From NCBI GenBank assembly GCA_964432825.1, contig CAYSOX010000013.1, forward strand, positions 1-27,128: DNA of 27,128 nt, written 5' to 3'. The stretch's first letter is position 1, and every line of letters starts with the position of its first letter. The DNA comes from UMGS1908 sp964432825 (GTDB lineage: Bacteria > Bacillota > Clostridia > Christensenellales > UBA1242). Shown one piece after another: positions 13,259 through 26,500 of the stretch. A program made the position numbers and the translations under genes. The notes under the pieces are model-generated. The model saw only the letters and a list, made by a program, of their open reading frames with translations. It was not told the origin of the DNA and did no database searches.

Positions 13259-14524
13259 TTATTTTTCAGCTTCAGATTCTTGGGTTGGAAGTTTGATGTT
13301 TTGAGGTTCTAGATCTAATTGTATGGATGCAAGTCTTACGGGGTCTTTTATCAGAACTCTGTATTGATATATTGATATCAATTCCTCTTCTCTAAAGGTA
13401 CATTCTCCTACTTCAAAGTAAATTTTTTCCACTCTCCAATGATTTACATAACTGCTGTAATCTTCTGCATATTCTTTATCTCGTTTAAAATTTAAATTTA
13501 AATATGCTGGAATAATAGTGCTATCATCTAAATATCTTAATTCCGTCATTTTTATTACCCTGTGATCAAATCCTTTTTCTTTCTCAACTTTGCTATTGTG
13601 AGGCTGTATAAAGCTCAATACTTTTAACCCACCTTGCCCTCTCCATATATCTGAATCAATAAAATAACTAATTATTCCATCGCCATAAATTTTACCCAAC
13701 TCAGACGAGTTTAATTGTTCTAAAGCAACTTTTCGTTCTTCATTGATAGCAATGGGGATATTCTTTAAATATTCTTGACCATCGGTATAAACTTCATTAT
13801 TGAAAACCCCATTATAAACCGTTTGTCCGTTAGGATATTTTAAAATGAATCCTGCAGTTTCAACACCTTCGCGGTAAAATGTAATAGTTGCATCTGCACC
13901 TGTAAAATCAATATTAAAAGCAATTTTATCATCTCCACCAGTGACATTCTTAAAAAAATAATCATACACCATGTAATATGTTTCTGGGGCGGTTGAAACA
14001 CCTTCCATATATGATTGATTTTTATTAATTTCCCCTCTATGCATCAATTCAAAATATTCATCAACCGATTTAGAATAGTCACCATTTAAAACCTTACTAA
14101 AGTCAAAATCTGCAAAATATGCCTGCAAATTTTCCTTCATTTTTTCTGTTAACCCCCCAAATTCAAAATCTGGAATTGTTCCTGCGGGTGTTGTTATTAT
14201 TGTAGTTTCAGGGTTCCCATTTGAGTCGGTTACATACTCACCATTGGTGTCTGTAACATATGCAATTTGCGTTTCATTAGGATTTTTTGTTTCATCACAA
14301 CCCGCAAGCACCACTGGGGAAATGGCAGTTAATGCTGCCATTACCACTGGTGTAACTTTTTTTGCTAATACATCTTTAAATTTACCCATTGCTTCACTCC
14401 TTTGTTCTTTATTCGGAATTTTTGCAATTAATTCTAGTTTTTTTACAGCCATATAGTATGCTAATTTGTCTTTTTGAGAGATTAATTTATCCCCCGTTTT
14501 TTTAATAAGTTCTTCAATTTTCAT
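13259..14524 (-). CDS. Putative lipoprotein with a lipobox far from the N-terminus; function unknown
   Basis: I do not recognise a family. The 421-residue frame has a charged N-terminal helix (1-57, KIEELIKKTGDKLISQKDKL), a hydrophobic segment VTPVVMAALTAISPVVLAGC (57-76) and a lipobox LAGC (73-76). A short repeat follows, YVTDTNGE then YVTDSNGNPE, which looks like a surface linker. The rest (120-421) is a soluble domain rich in aromatic and acidic residues, with no membrane segment. A typical lipoprotein signal has 5-20 residues before the hydrophobic core; here there are 57. An internal ATG at 14389 has AAAGGAG 7 bases upstream and would give a normal 31-residue signal and a 376-residue protein. 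The first ATG (14524) also has a site, AAAGGGGG at 10 bases. The gene has its own perfect promoter. It lies 72 bases after the giant surface-protein gene, suggesting a related role at the cell surface (inference). Confidence 0.8.
   Translation of the reverse strand: MKIEELIKKTGDKLISQKDKLAYYMAVKKLELIAKIPNKEQRSEAMGKFKDVLAKKVTPVVMAALTAISPVVLAGCDETKNPNETQIAYVTDTNGEYVTDSNGNPETTIITTPAGTIPDFEFGGLTEKMKENLQAYFADFDFSKVLNGDYSKSVDEYFELMHRGEINKNQSYMEGVSTAPETYYMVYDYFFKNVTGGDDKIAFNIDFTGADATITFYREGVETAGFILKYPNGQTVYNGVFNNEVYTDGQEYLKNIPIAINEERKVALEQLNSSELGKIYGDGIISYFIDSDIWRGQGGLKVLSFIQPHNSKVEKEKGFDHRVIKMTELRYLDDSTIIPAYLNLNFKRDKEYAEDYSSYVNHWRVEKIYFEVGECTFREEELISIYQYRVLIKDPVRLASIQLDLEPQNIKLPTQESEAEK
14387..14403 (-). 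promoter_or_regulatory. Possible internal translation start of the lipoprotein
   Basis: AAAGGAG (14397-14403), a 7-base spacer and ATG (14387-14389) lie in frame at codon 46. Initiation here places the lipobox Cys at residue 31, a standard lipoprotein signal length. In sequence this site is closer to ideal than that of the upstream ATG. Confidence 0.55.
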
Positions 14525-14563
14525 TAAACTTATTCCCCCTTTCTTATTTATTAAGTTAATTCA

Positions 14564-14592
14564 ATTATATACAACAACTTAAAATTTGTCAA
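14564..14592 (-). promoter_or_regulatory. Perfect consensus promoter of the lipoprotein gene
   Basis: TTGACA (14587-14592), 17 bases, TATAAT (14564-14569) on the minus strand. The -35 begins only five bases after the stop codon of the giant gene. Initiation near 14557 gives a leader of about 33 bases with AAAGGGGG at 14535-14542. No terminator is seen between the two genes, so read-through transcription is also possible. Confidence 0.93.
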
Positions 14593-14596
14593 GACT

Positions 14597-17500
14597 TTAT
14601 TTTAAATAGAAGTAACCTCCATTACCTTTTATTGCTGATGTAATTAAAAAATATTCATCGCAGCCTGAAACATAAGCTTCTTCTTCGTCTTCCACATTTT
14701 CAAGCACATTATCATAAGTTGTTTTATATGCTGTTGTAATTTCATTAAATGTACTGAAATAGACGTTGTCGGTATAACTAGATGCATCAATCTTTATTTT
14801 TTTCGACAATGAGTTTCGTATAAGTTCAAAGTGGAAGAATGCAAGACAATCAAAACTACAATCTCCATCAACCTTATAATTATAGTATTGCCCAATTATA
14901 CTATGAAAAGATTGTTTTTTACTAATATAGTTTTTATCCCACACTTTGCTTGTTTCTATTTCATATTTAAGTTCATTACCATTAACACTCGCTCTTTTAT
15001 AGTTAAGTTCAATGCTATCCGCTCTTTGTTTTATATATTCATCAATTTGCAAATAAAAGAATCCTCTAGCAATATCATCCTTTGTAATAGTGTAGTCGTA
15101 CATAGAATTATTTGCAGTATCTACAATCGCGTATTCATAAATATCTGAATCAATTGAACCCATCTTTATAGTACTAATTTCGCAAACATGAACTCTGATT
15201 ATATCGTCGACTTGTATTGTTTCGTTCTCTATTGCTTCTTTAATATTTACTACATAAGCCCTACCGCTGACATAATATATACTTTTTGTTTCATCATAGT
15301 CAACTCTATAACAATAATACCCTTCCACACCATAATCATATTTGTGTTTCACTCTAAGTGATATATAAGTTTTTAATGATTTATTCTTTGACTTAACAAT
15401 ATTGACTCTACTTGATGATGATTCTAGGATTTCAGAAATATCTTCTGTGACAATTTCAATATCACAAGTTAATACAACATTTATCTCAATACACGGATCA
15501 ACTGACTCTTTAATGGGTACATAAAATTCTATATCTCGATTTTTCTTATTATTAAATGTCACATTACCATTTATGTACAGTTTTGTTTTTGTTGGATCTG
15601 AATCTTTAATTCTAATATTAGAACATGTTACATCATATAACTTAACCTTAGAGCATTTTATTGAAATCTCTCCTTTAATTTCGCAATCATATACTTCAAT
15701 ATCCCCACTAGAATCTATAAATGAAAAATAATTTGCTTTTAAATCACAAATAATTAAGCCTATATCCAATACTTGAATATCTGTCTGCGGTCCAAATTTG
15801 ATGGTTATATTATTATTTGTACCAAATATATATACATAAGAATGTAGTGTTATATTACTATCAACTTGCACATCGTCTACAATTTCTAAATATTCAATAT
15901 TCTTATTTGAATTTGCCCCTTGACTGGCACTTAAAAGCGAAGTGTATCTACCTAAAAGCCATCCATTACCTTCAATTTCCCAACGGTCAGCCAAACTCTG
16001 CGGTTTGTTTATATCAACAGCAATGCCGTCTAGAGTTGCATTTGAACTATAGCCATACACTACGACCTTTTTATATTCAGGATTGTTTGCAAGGTACAAC
16101 AGTCTTTCTGATATACTATAATGGTAAGTGAATGAATAGTAATCGGCGTTTGATGTTGTGTCTATTTGTGTTGGTTGCGAAGAATCATCTATTACACCTC
16201 TAGCGCCGCTCGCAGTGTAATAATCATACTTTATTTTACCTGCGGAATCTTCGGTTAAAATGTACTCAAATATTCCATCATTTATAAGTTCTTTTTCAGT
16301 ATATTTTATACAATACACATAATCTTTAGGTAAAGACAAAAGTATATATGTGTCTGGTGTATAATTTTCTGACAAATCTGATGCTGGGTCTTCAGAAAAT
16401 TGGAAGAAAAACGCATTTATATCAAGTTTATTGGTTGTATAGAAACCAGTTATTGTATGCGATGCTTTGTATTTTGCCGAAATCTTATTCGAACTTGAAG
16501 TTAAATCACTAATATCAAATAAAATACCCTCAATATCACTAATGCTACTAATCTCATTAATCGTTCTTTTTATTAAAGAATTTCCCAAATTTTTATATTT
16601 GTATGTTATTTGGGTTATATCCGCAACACCAGTTGTAGACTGTTTTCCAATATTAATACTTACAACATTCAGACTACCTGTAGTAATAGTTATTTCTTGT
16701 GTATTTGGAGCAACTTTTAGTAGCAAATCCATACGCTCATTATAATCATAATCAAATAACGCATATAGTTCTATACCGTTTGTGTCTGCTTTATCATAAT
16801 AACTCCATCGTGACAATGTTGTGAAAGATAGTGCGTTTGATATAAAGGTGTTATTTGTCGAAATCACTTCAGCAAATGTAGAAGATGTTTTATAATAACT
16901 CCAAGCAATAAACTTATATATGCAGTCTATTGTTTTGTCACTTATCTCACGCGTTGGACAATACCTATTTTTAAAATTTGTTGAAGATATCTTACCACCT
17001 GTTAGACAATCTCCATTGGTATATACTGCATTTGCACCATAATAGGTAAATACTGTTTTTTTAGTTTTTTCGTCAGGGAATTTACCTTCTCCTATAAATA
17101 GGCTGTTATACACCGAAACACTTGCATCTAGCGTGATTTTTGTGTAAAGACGCTTATAATTTGCGGTGATGATTCCGTTACCTAAGGTTATGTAATGGCT
17201 AGAGCCAGACAAGGTGATTGGCACCATATTCCCGGCGGTGTTTAAGGTGTTTAAAGCATTGCCCACCGTGCTGGTGATGTTGATATTAGCGGCTCCGTAC
17301 TGGGTTGTGAATTGGGTCATTTTCCAGCTGTTGCCACGGCGGAATTTTGCAAGGGTTGAATCGGAATCGTTTGCGGCGGCGGTATAGTCGCCCTCGTCGG
17401 TATCACGAACGGTTGGGATTGCCAATCCTGAAATTTTTATATCGCAATTACCTTTAAGTTCGCCGGAATCAGAATCTGTTATTCCGCAAAGTTTTAAGTA

Positions 17501-20500
17501 GAAACCTTCTCTGCCGGATGTTCCGGTTTGACCTTCGGAAACATACCAAATTATGTAATGGTCACAAATATCTGTTTTATTAGCGTTTGAGAATGGAACA
17601 TATTTGTATACACCGGAAGTGCCGGTTGGAGAAATGTGCCAATTGCCATCGGTTTTATTGCCGTCGTAATTTAAATCTTGGTAATAACCATTGAGATCAT
17701 ATACAAGGTTATTTGCTGTATTTATCACATCGTAATTTAGATATGGCAAAGTGTCCGATTTAACGAAACTTGAATGGCTGGTGCAAGTAAGCGAAGAATA
17801 CTCATGCTCATTTGCGACTCCATTTGGAACCGAACCTTCGAAATTATTGCAAACCATAACGGCGTAGACGGTATCTGAAAAGTGAGGATATAAGTCTATA
17901 TTGTTTGACGCCCAATAATAGCCAATATTTCCATCTTCATCGGTGACTGCCTCTATGTAGCCTTCTTTTGCTACACATCCATTACTAAGATTAAACTTGC
18001 CATCGCTATCTAGAATTTTTACACCGCTACTAGTTCTTGAGGTGTACCAACCTAAGAATACTGCATGAGTCTTTGTTGCTGTTACATAATGGGCGATACT
18101 GGATGGTTTAGAAGTGGTTGGGTTTAAATTTGTATTGTTATACACTTTACCATTTGGTGCCGGAATTTTTTCGCCATTAAGTTCTTTAATTATGTATCCA
18201 TATCTAATTAAAGCGGTATTTTTTGAAGCCGACGGAACATTATCGGAGCAGACAAAATTTGTTGTAGTATTCTCTTTTTCGGTATTAAATCGGATTTCTA
18301 CAAAGTCTTTTAAATGCTTATACCTCATTTGAATGTGCATAAATCCTGGATGGTAGTTTTCTGCACTAAGGATGAATATATCTCCAGTTGTACCTTCCGC
18401 ACTGGCAGTTCCCGGCGGATTGGTATAATAATTTACAGCACTGACCTTATCATCGTTAGTTAAATTAAAATAGGTAAGCCTGTTATATATTTGAGAGATA
18501 TGTGCTTGAAGATACTCGGTATTTGCTTTTGTTGTGTAGCCTGCAATTATTTGTATCATATTTTGAGGATGGCTGGATGTATTTAACCAATTCGGACTAA
18601 ACAAATATCTTGCACCAATATTTACGCCAGTATATGCAAAAGACAAATTGCTAAATTCTGTACCAGCATCATTTGATGCAGAAAATCCCAGTGTTACATA
18701 ATTTCCTGCGGAAACAGTATTAACTTTAATTTTTAGATAAATGGAGTCACCATAGCTAACTACACTGGAATATTGTGCTCCAAGTACTAGTTGTTGCGTT
18801 AGGGTACCAAATGAGCCCGTGGTTGACCAACCATATACACAGTTGAAATATGAGTTACTCGCTGTAACACCAAACTTTGCACCCGAAGAATATTTATTGT
18901 TTGTAAACTTTACAACAATACAATTTGCGGTGCTTGATGTGTATAAATCTACATTTGAATTGGAGTTTACCTTGTAACTAGTATTAGAATTTGCTTCTAT
19001 TATAGAGGCTTCAAGATTTTGGTCGGTATTGTAGAATACATCTTTAGATGTTTGGAAAAGATTTGAGTTGCTATCTGTTGCAAATGTTGAGCCGATTGCA
19101 AATCTAAAACGAATGTTTGAAAGTGTAATTGTTGCATCATAGGTTGAAAAATAATTACAATACAATTTAATTACAATTGTTGCAGTTTTACCCGCAGGTA
19201 TTAAATATGAATTTAAACCATTTGATTCAACTCCATCGCCTGTGCATGTTTCTGTTTGGGTTATCCAAGTTCTTGACACCTTTTTAGTTGAATCATCATT
19301 TTCTATTTTTAATCCATTGCTAGTAAAATAAATGGACATTGCTTGCTTACTATAATTTTTAATAGAGAACTGTATAGACGAACTACACAAATACATATAT
19401 CTCATAGAAATTTGGAAACTTGCGGTTTGTCTATCAAATGTTGCCCTTGATTTTATTCCATCTGTACCATCGTAACTATACTTAAAGTCGGTTATTACAA
19501 AGTATTTGCTTGCTTCTTCATCTAGCACTATTGGGTTTATAACTTCTTCTCCATTTAATTTGTCTCCACTAGCAGTTGCTTCTTGATAACGGAACACTGG
19601 ATATAAATCTACAGATTTACCTGGTAAAACTGAAATGAATTTTGAAACACCATACGCGTCACAAGTTCCATCGCCACCATCGGCAACCGAGGCATATGCA
19701 TTTCCGTTATACTTAACATAATATGAACGGGTTATGGTGTTGCCACCTGCATCGGTTGTTCCATAATCTAGGGTATTATACCAATTTGTGGCGGTTCCAG
19801 ATGTTGTGTTCCAAACGCGAGACCATCCAGCATAATCTGTCCAGCCATCTACTGTGTAATAAGCAAATTCTGGATGGTTGGCGTTAGCCTCATTTCCAAA
19901 TCCGCACCTTTGGAAACCAGTATACATTGTGCCTGCTTGGACGCTGTATGGGTCTAAGCCCGAACCCCCATTTTCTTGGTAAGCACAGAAATATATATCG
20001 GTATTATTCACCATTACTCCATTTATGCTTGCACAAAGTTTCGTTGCAGTGAATGGATAACGGCAATCGGCATATGTTGTACCACTGAAAAACTCTTTCA
20101 TACCATCACTTTCAGAAAATTCTAGATTAGTATAACTGTCTATATAAAATGATTTTAATGGGAACAGCAAAGTGTCACCTTGTTTGGTCTCAGAAAAGTT
20201 AGCATAAATGGTTGATGCGCCCTTATACACTGCATAATAAGTTTGCGAAGTTTCGGTTAATGGCAATGGGCTTCCTTCTGCAAAAGCGTAATTTCCGCTA
20301 CCCGCAACTATTTCTACATATGGATAGAAATTTGCAGGGGTTGAGGTTTCGGGGGTGATAAAGCCCGAACTTGTGTAACCTACAAAAGTTAAGTTGGTAT
20401 CTAATGCTGTCACACCATCTTGAGCATAAAATCCGCCTATATGCCAACCAATTTCATATGTTTCGCCATCACTATGAGGATATGCTAGTGGGTCTTGAGT

Positions 20501-23500
20501 GAAATACTTTTCTATTGCTATCCCATTTTGCTTTACAATGTAGTAATAGTAAGTATTTGTTAGCGATTGAATATGGTAAGCATCGCCACCCTCGGTTAAA
20601 CTATTTGAATAATATAAAATAAGTTCTTTTGAATATATTGCAAAGGCATTTTGAGTTTTTTGAGTTAGTTGAACGGTGTTGAGAAGTGTTGGCGTGGTAA
20701 TCGCTTCATCATAATTTACTTTGTACTTACCCGATTCAGTATCTAATGTTAATAATGGTTTTGTGCCAGTGTAATAATCTGTAACAAAGCCTTTGTGAGT
20801 GTAGCCTGAAACAAGGTAGTTTGGAAGTTCAAGTGAAAATGCCGTTTGTGATGTAAGTTTGGCGTTTGTGAAGGCAATATTTTTAGTTAAGGTGTCTATT
20901 TTTAGCCCCATTGATGCTGTTGCGGCGGCGGTTTCTGTGTCGTCGTCAGATTCTTCCATATCAGACAAGTCGCCATTGCCATCCACATTACCTTGGTAAA
21001 TATCTACACTTCTTTGCCATACGGCATATAAGTGGATAAAGCGGTAAGTGTTTGTGTTGCCACTTTCATCCGTTATGGATTCTACGGTGCAGAATGGGTT
21101 TACGGTGTCAGGATTGTCGGTTTCGGCGTAAATATTTAAGCATAAATTAATTAATGTATCGTTATTATCTTCACGAGTTAAGTCGAGGTTTGTAATGTTG
21201 ATGGTTTCATTTAGGCTTATACCTGAATATCGTCCTGCTTTGTATTGGGCAAACGAATGGTCGGTAGTCTTCCAATTGTTAAAGCCAATAAACTTTGCTG
21301 AGTCGTTATTTGCTATTACTGTAAAATTTATCGTTCGTTTGCTGAAGCCATAATCAATTTGTAAACCATATCTAGAATATAACAACAAGATTTTAGATGC
21401 GTCTTTAAGTGGCATACTTAAATCATACCCAATACTACTGCCCACACCATAAGTTGTGTAGGTGTTTAAATTTAAGTGGTTGTTATCCCCCACCTTAACA
21501 TCCCCAAAGCCGTGAATTACTAGGTAGGTATCGTGTTCGGTGGTGCCCGTTTCTGGTACCCACAAAGCCTTAAGTTCGGTGGTGTTGTTGGCATCCCTAT
21601 AGCCATACAATAAGCGGGATAAGTTTTGGTAATTGCCGTTGTTATCTTGAATATTTGCATTAAAAGTTAAGCCCACTTCGGTTGAACTGCTATGCGTGAA
21701 ATAGGTAACATTGTCTAGTTTTGCCAAAATGGAAGCATATGTTTTTGCCACACTTTCGGCGGTGGCGCCTTCAACCCCATACAAATAATAATCGGTGGTG
21801 ATTGCAAGGCTTAAATATCCGTCTGAGGTGTACAATCCCCAGCCTAAGAATACATACCCCGTAACCTCGTATGCTCCCTTGGATTCATTATTTTGAATAT
21901 AATAATTTGAAGTGGCATCCGAACAATTTTGCCCATAACTATTTTTAAACAATTCCGCATAAGTTGAAAAGCCGGTCTTTTGGTATTTTTCGTTATACGC
22001 ATAACTATGGGTGGACTTTAATGTGTTTTCACCACTTGGCTTATCTCCATATGTGGCAGTTCCATCAACTGGATATTTCCATTGAACTGCAGATTCATTG
22101 TGGAAAACATCGGTGCCGGATTTACGAACTAGACTTCTAGCATAGATATCTTCCCCATTGGGTGCATAGGAAATGTTGTAATCTTCAGGCTCAAAGGTTA
22201 CAATTATTGCACTGTAGGTGGTGGTTTCACCCGATGTGGTGAAAGAAAATTCCGTTACACCCTCGGTGAATGCACCCGCGTTTGAAACTGCGGTTTCGGT
22301 CTGCGTGGTTTCGGTTCGGTTTATTGCCAAACGGTAATAATAATCATACAATGCAACACCTTGGTTTTCTGGTGTTACTGTGCCGTCGGTCACCTTAATT
22401 GTGTTTGACTCGGCATCTAGTTGCGACCAGCCGGATGAAGTTTTTAAATAGATATCCTTAATTCTGAACCCATAATAAGGAAAAATATTAATTATAAATA
22501 AGTCATTAATATCGCCGTTTAGCGAAATGTGGTTGCAATTGTTGTTTTGGTTATCGAAAGTTGTGTATGTGGTTGTGATAAGAATATTGCCTTCAGCATC
22601 CGTTGTGGTTAGTCGTTTTGAAGAAACATAGGATACTTGAACTTCACCCATTGGGTCGGAGCCGGATGCTAAACCTTCATTTAAAACAGGTTCGTTTGCG
22701 GTGTGGAAGGCGTCGGTTGAAGAATCGTTGGTGCCGTCGGATAAGGTTCCGTTTTCTAACGAAATACCCATTCCGTTTAGCCCGTGAATGGCATCGGCAA
22801 TTGGAATTCGCTCAAATAAAGCATAAATCGAATACGATTTTATTTCAAATAAACCCCATTCGCCGTCATCCAAATTTATTGTAGCACCGACATTAGTTGG
22901 ATCGGTTACTTTTAAGCCTCCGCCCGCTACTTCTACATAAATGTTACCAAATTTTATATTCGAAAGGTATACATCTGACCGAGTATCATCAACTGCTAAA
23001 AGTTCTATATAAATAGTTGTAGAACCCATAAAATCTTCTACTGAAATTTGAGGAGTGGATAAATTGTCTGGATCTGTAGTGTAACCAATAAACTTGTAGC
23101 CTGGTAATGCAGTTGCAGTGACTTTTAACCAAGATTTATGCTTTGTATACGACGAACCTGCAAGTTGGTAATTGCCATTGTTATCCACTGTGGTTGTATT
23201 TGTTGTTCCACTACCGGTAATTCCTATTTGTGCTGAATCGGCACTAGGCTTATTGTACCAAGTCGAATCACCTTGAGCGACACCACCAACGTTAGTTGTA
23301 CCAACATCAGATTCTTTCCCGCCAACTGCTGTATGGATTGGGTCTTCAATCTTAATAAGGTCACGAATGAATAAAGCGTAAACAACCGAATAAGTTTCTC
23401 CGTTATACGAAATATTGCCGTTGCTATTTACGGCAGTTAATGTTTTATTGGTAGATAATAATTTTACATCAATTCCACTTATTTCTATATCTGTAGTTGC

Positions 23501-26500
23501 AGTTGCGTTGGTTGGAACACCATACCAACCTTTAAATATATATCCTATTTCTTCGCTTTTAACCGCTAGTATAAAGGTGGAACCTGAATTTATTATAAGA
23601 ACATCATTCCTTTTTTCTTTAATACCATATGAAGACTGTCCCATATATGGGCGTTTTTCGGATGCGAAATCGCCTGAATATTCAACACTTCCACCAAAAT
23701 CACTTTCAGTGCTTTCTAAAAAAGAGCCATCCACATAACCTTCGTGTGCGGTACCTATGGTAATTTTATTGTTATCCGGAACAAACACCACAACTAGGGT
23801 TACGGCATTTTCTTCTGGGTCAGATAGCAAGCCTTGAATACCCGTTTCGTTGCATTGAATGTAATAGTAGGAACCTATTTTGGTTGGCGTAAGTTTTACA
23901 TATTCATCAGTCTCCTTCTTCTTCGCCCAAATTCCGTTAAAGGTGTAACCTGTATATGCAGTTGGCTCAATGTAAATATATCCATAAGAACAGAAGTTTT
24001 CAGCACTGTAAATATTTCTATCGCTAACATTTTCAGAACTAATCACGCCAGTATCACTTATTGGGTAACTTATTGATGCGTAAAATTGCCCATACACATG
24101 AGATTGTTTGTCCAAATTTGCGTCCCAAATGGTAATAGGCTTTGAACCGTCTGTTGAACCTTCTAGTATAGTATTATCTTTGTTGCTATCCTTAATTATA
24201 CCCGTATTTATGGATAGGTTTATTGTCTTTATTCGGTATTTTACATAAATATTGTATGTTTCGCCGTCTGTTGGCAATGTTAAGTTTGCACTAGCAAAGG
24301 TAGGCGTTTTTACCACGCCATCCACTACAACAGTTGTTTTATCGGCATTTCTAGTTCCGGCAGGTGTTGTACAATTTTCGTCGGTGTAAAACCCATAAAA
24401 ATTGTACCCATAATATTCGTCGGCTAAAAGAGTAACTGGCGTGCCCTTCATAAATTTATAACTTACGGAAATTGTATCTTTATTACAGCCGTAATTTTTG
24501 TCAAGTTGCCCAGTTTTAGACTCTATCCCCACACCAGCATTGTAAAATGGGCTGTTTGAATTTGTGAAAAATCTAGTATCTTCTGAGCGGGTTGTGTTTT
24601 GGTAACTTACATACCCCGTCGCACCAACTAACGCGTCTTTTGGGAATGTTGCATTTTCTACCTTATTACCATTCGTATCATACAAAACCATATTCATATT
24701 TAGGATTATGGTGTTTTCGGTGTACTTTGAACATATGTTAGTTATTTCTAACCCTTCTACAATCTTCCCGTCTTTATCTAGCAAATTTAAATTTCCGTTT
24801 TTATTAAACAAAACATTTATACAATATAATTTTGCTGTTGTACCATTCGCCTCAATGTCTTTTGTGTAGATATATGTATCGTCTGTATCGTCAATTTTTA
24901 TTTTTGTATCACTATCTTCTGTCTTATAATAAAAACCATTAAAGATATGAGCGGTGCCAGTATAGGTTACCTCCGTGCCTCCCACATTAAAGCCTGAATA
25001 ACTTACATTTGGTGCCACTATTGTTAGATAGTGGTAATTGTTTTTATTGTTGTTACCACCATCTAGTCCGTTGCCGTTGTTAACCACCCCACTACCCTTG
25101 TAGTTTGAAATGTAAAATAGCGGTGAGTTCGATAAAAGATTAGTTATTCCGTAATAACTTAAAAATTGGCTATCCCTACTTAAATAGTCCAACGCCCCAC
25201 CCGTTCCAATAACCATAGGCCTAGTTGCTCTTTCCCCATAAAATTGCAATAGGGCTGGGTCGCAGTTTCCGCCGTTGTTCTCAATAGTTTCGCCAGCGTT
25301 ATTTGTATATTCGCTAGAAAGCAAGGTGGTTCCCTCTACTGTAACCATTTTTGGTCTATATAGTGCTGCGATATAGAAATATGAGGTACTAGAGGTTGCA
25401 GTTCCATTTTCATCGCACTCTACAAAGCACATATTTCCAGCGGTGTCAAAATCTACTTTAATTCTTTGATTTAAGGTGTAGGTTATATTTCCGTCGGTTT
25501 CGGTTTTGGTAAAATCTGCGCTATCATAGAAAAATTTAGCATAAGTATCAATTAAGTCACAATCCAACCCATAGTCAGATACTATTCCTCCCCCTCCAGC
25601 GTATACTTGTTTCCCAACCATTGTAGCAATACGGATAAAAATTTCATTCATTTCTATGTTATTAAAATAGTCCACATTTTTGAAGAACACAAATCCAACA
25701 AAATCAAAATCATCGTTTGGGTTTGCAGATATGGTAATTTCTTCCCCTAGTGCAAATGAAAGTTTTTTCATTGAACAAGTTGTTTTGCAATCGTTTCTTA
25801 AGTCTGCGACCTGTTCGTTTTCGGTATCTAGCAGTGAAGTGAAGTCCAGAGACTTTTTATCAGTTATTGCCGTTAAAATGTTATTTATTTTTTCAGTGTC
25901 TTTCAATATTCCATAGTGGCTTACAAAAGTGGTGTTTCCACCCTTGCTCCCGTGAAGATAGGCTCCGTTTTCACTATTAGATAATGAGAAATCTGAATAA
26001 TAACTATCATATGGGTCATAAACAAAGTTGTGAACATCTAGATCGGTAACCTTTTTAAAGTGGTAATAACAATTGTCTTTATTTTCATCATTTGTTGTGT
26101 CGTCGATACTACTACAAACATTGCTCTTTATTTTTGCCTCAAGGAAAATCTTGAGTTGTGGGAAAAAGTAGTATAAGTTATCACCATTTGGACACGCTAC
26201 CCATTTGCAATTGCTATTATTATAATTTGGGTCTAGGTTATTCATTTTTTGTTCATTTGAAAGTGCATCTTCGTCCGACATATTCTCATATTTTGCTATT
26301 GGAGTGAACATATACACGCCATCTATATTTCCACTAGGGTACGAATCTTCTTCAGTTGAGTTAAAACAGTAAATACGGTTTAAAAGGCGGTACACTTCAT
26401 CCATGCTCACGCCAGTTATACAATTAACCCGACCAATTCCTGCATCTTCAAAAAGATAAATATTCGCCTCGCTATTTGATGCAAGTGAGTAACAACTCTC

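Noticed and set aside
22603..22884. Arg-rich 93-codon plus-strand frame opposite the giant gene
   Set aside because: It is fully antisense to an intact frame, has no start signals, and its composition follows from the codons on the other strand.
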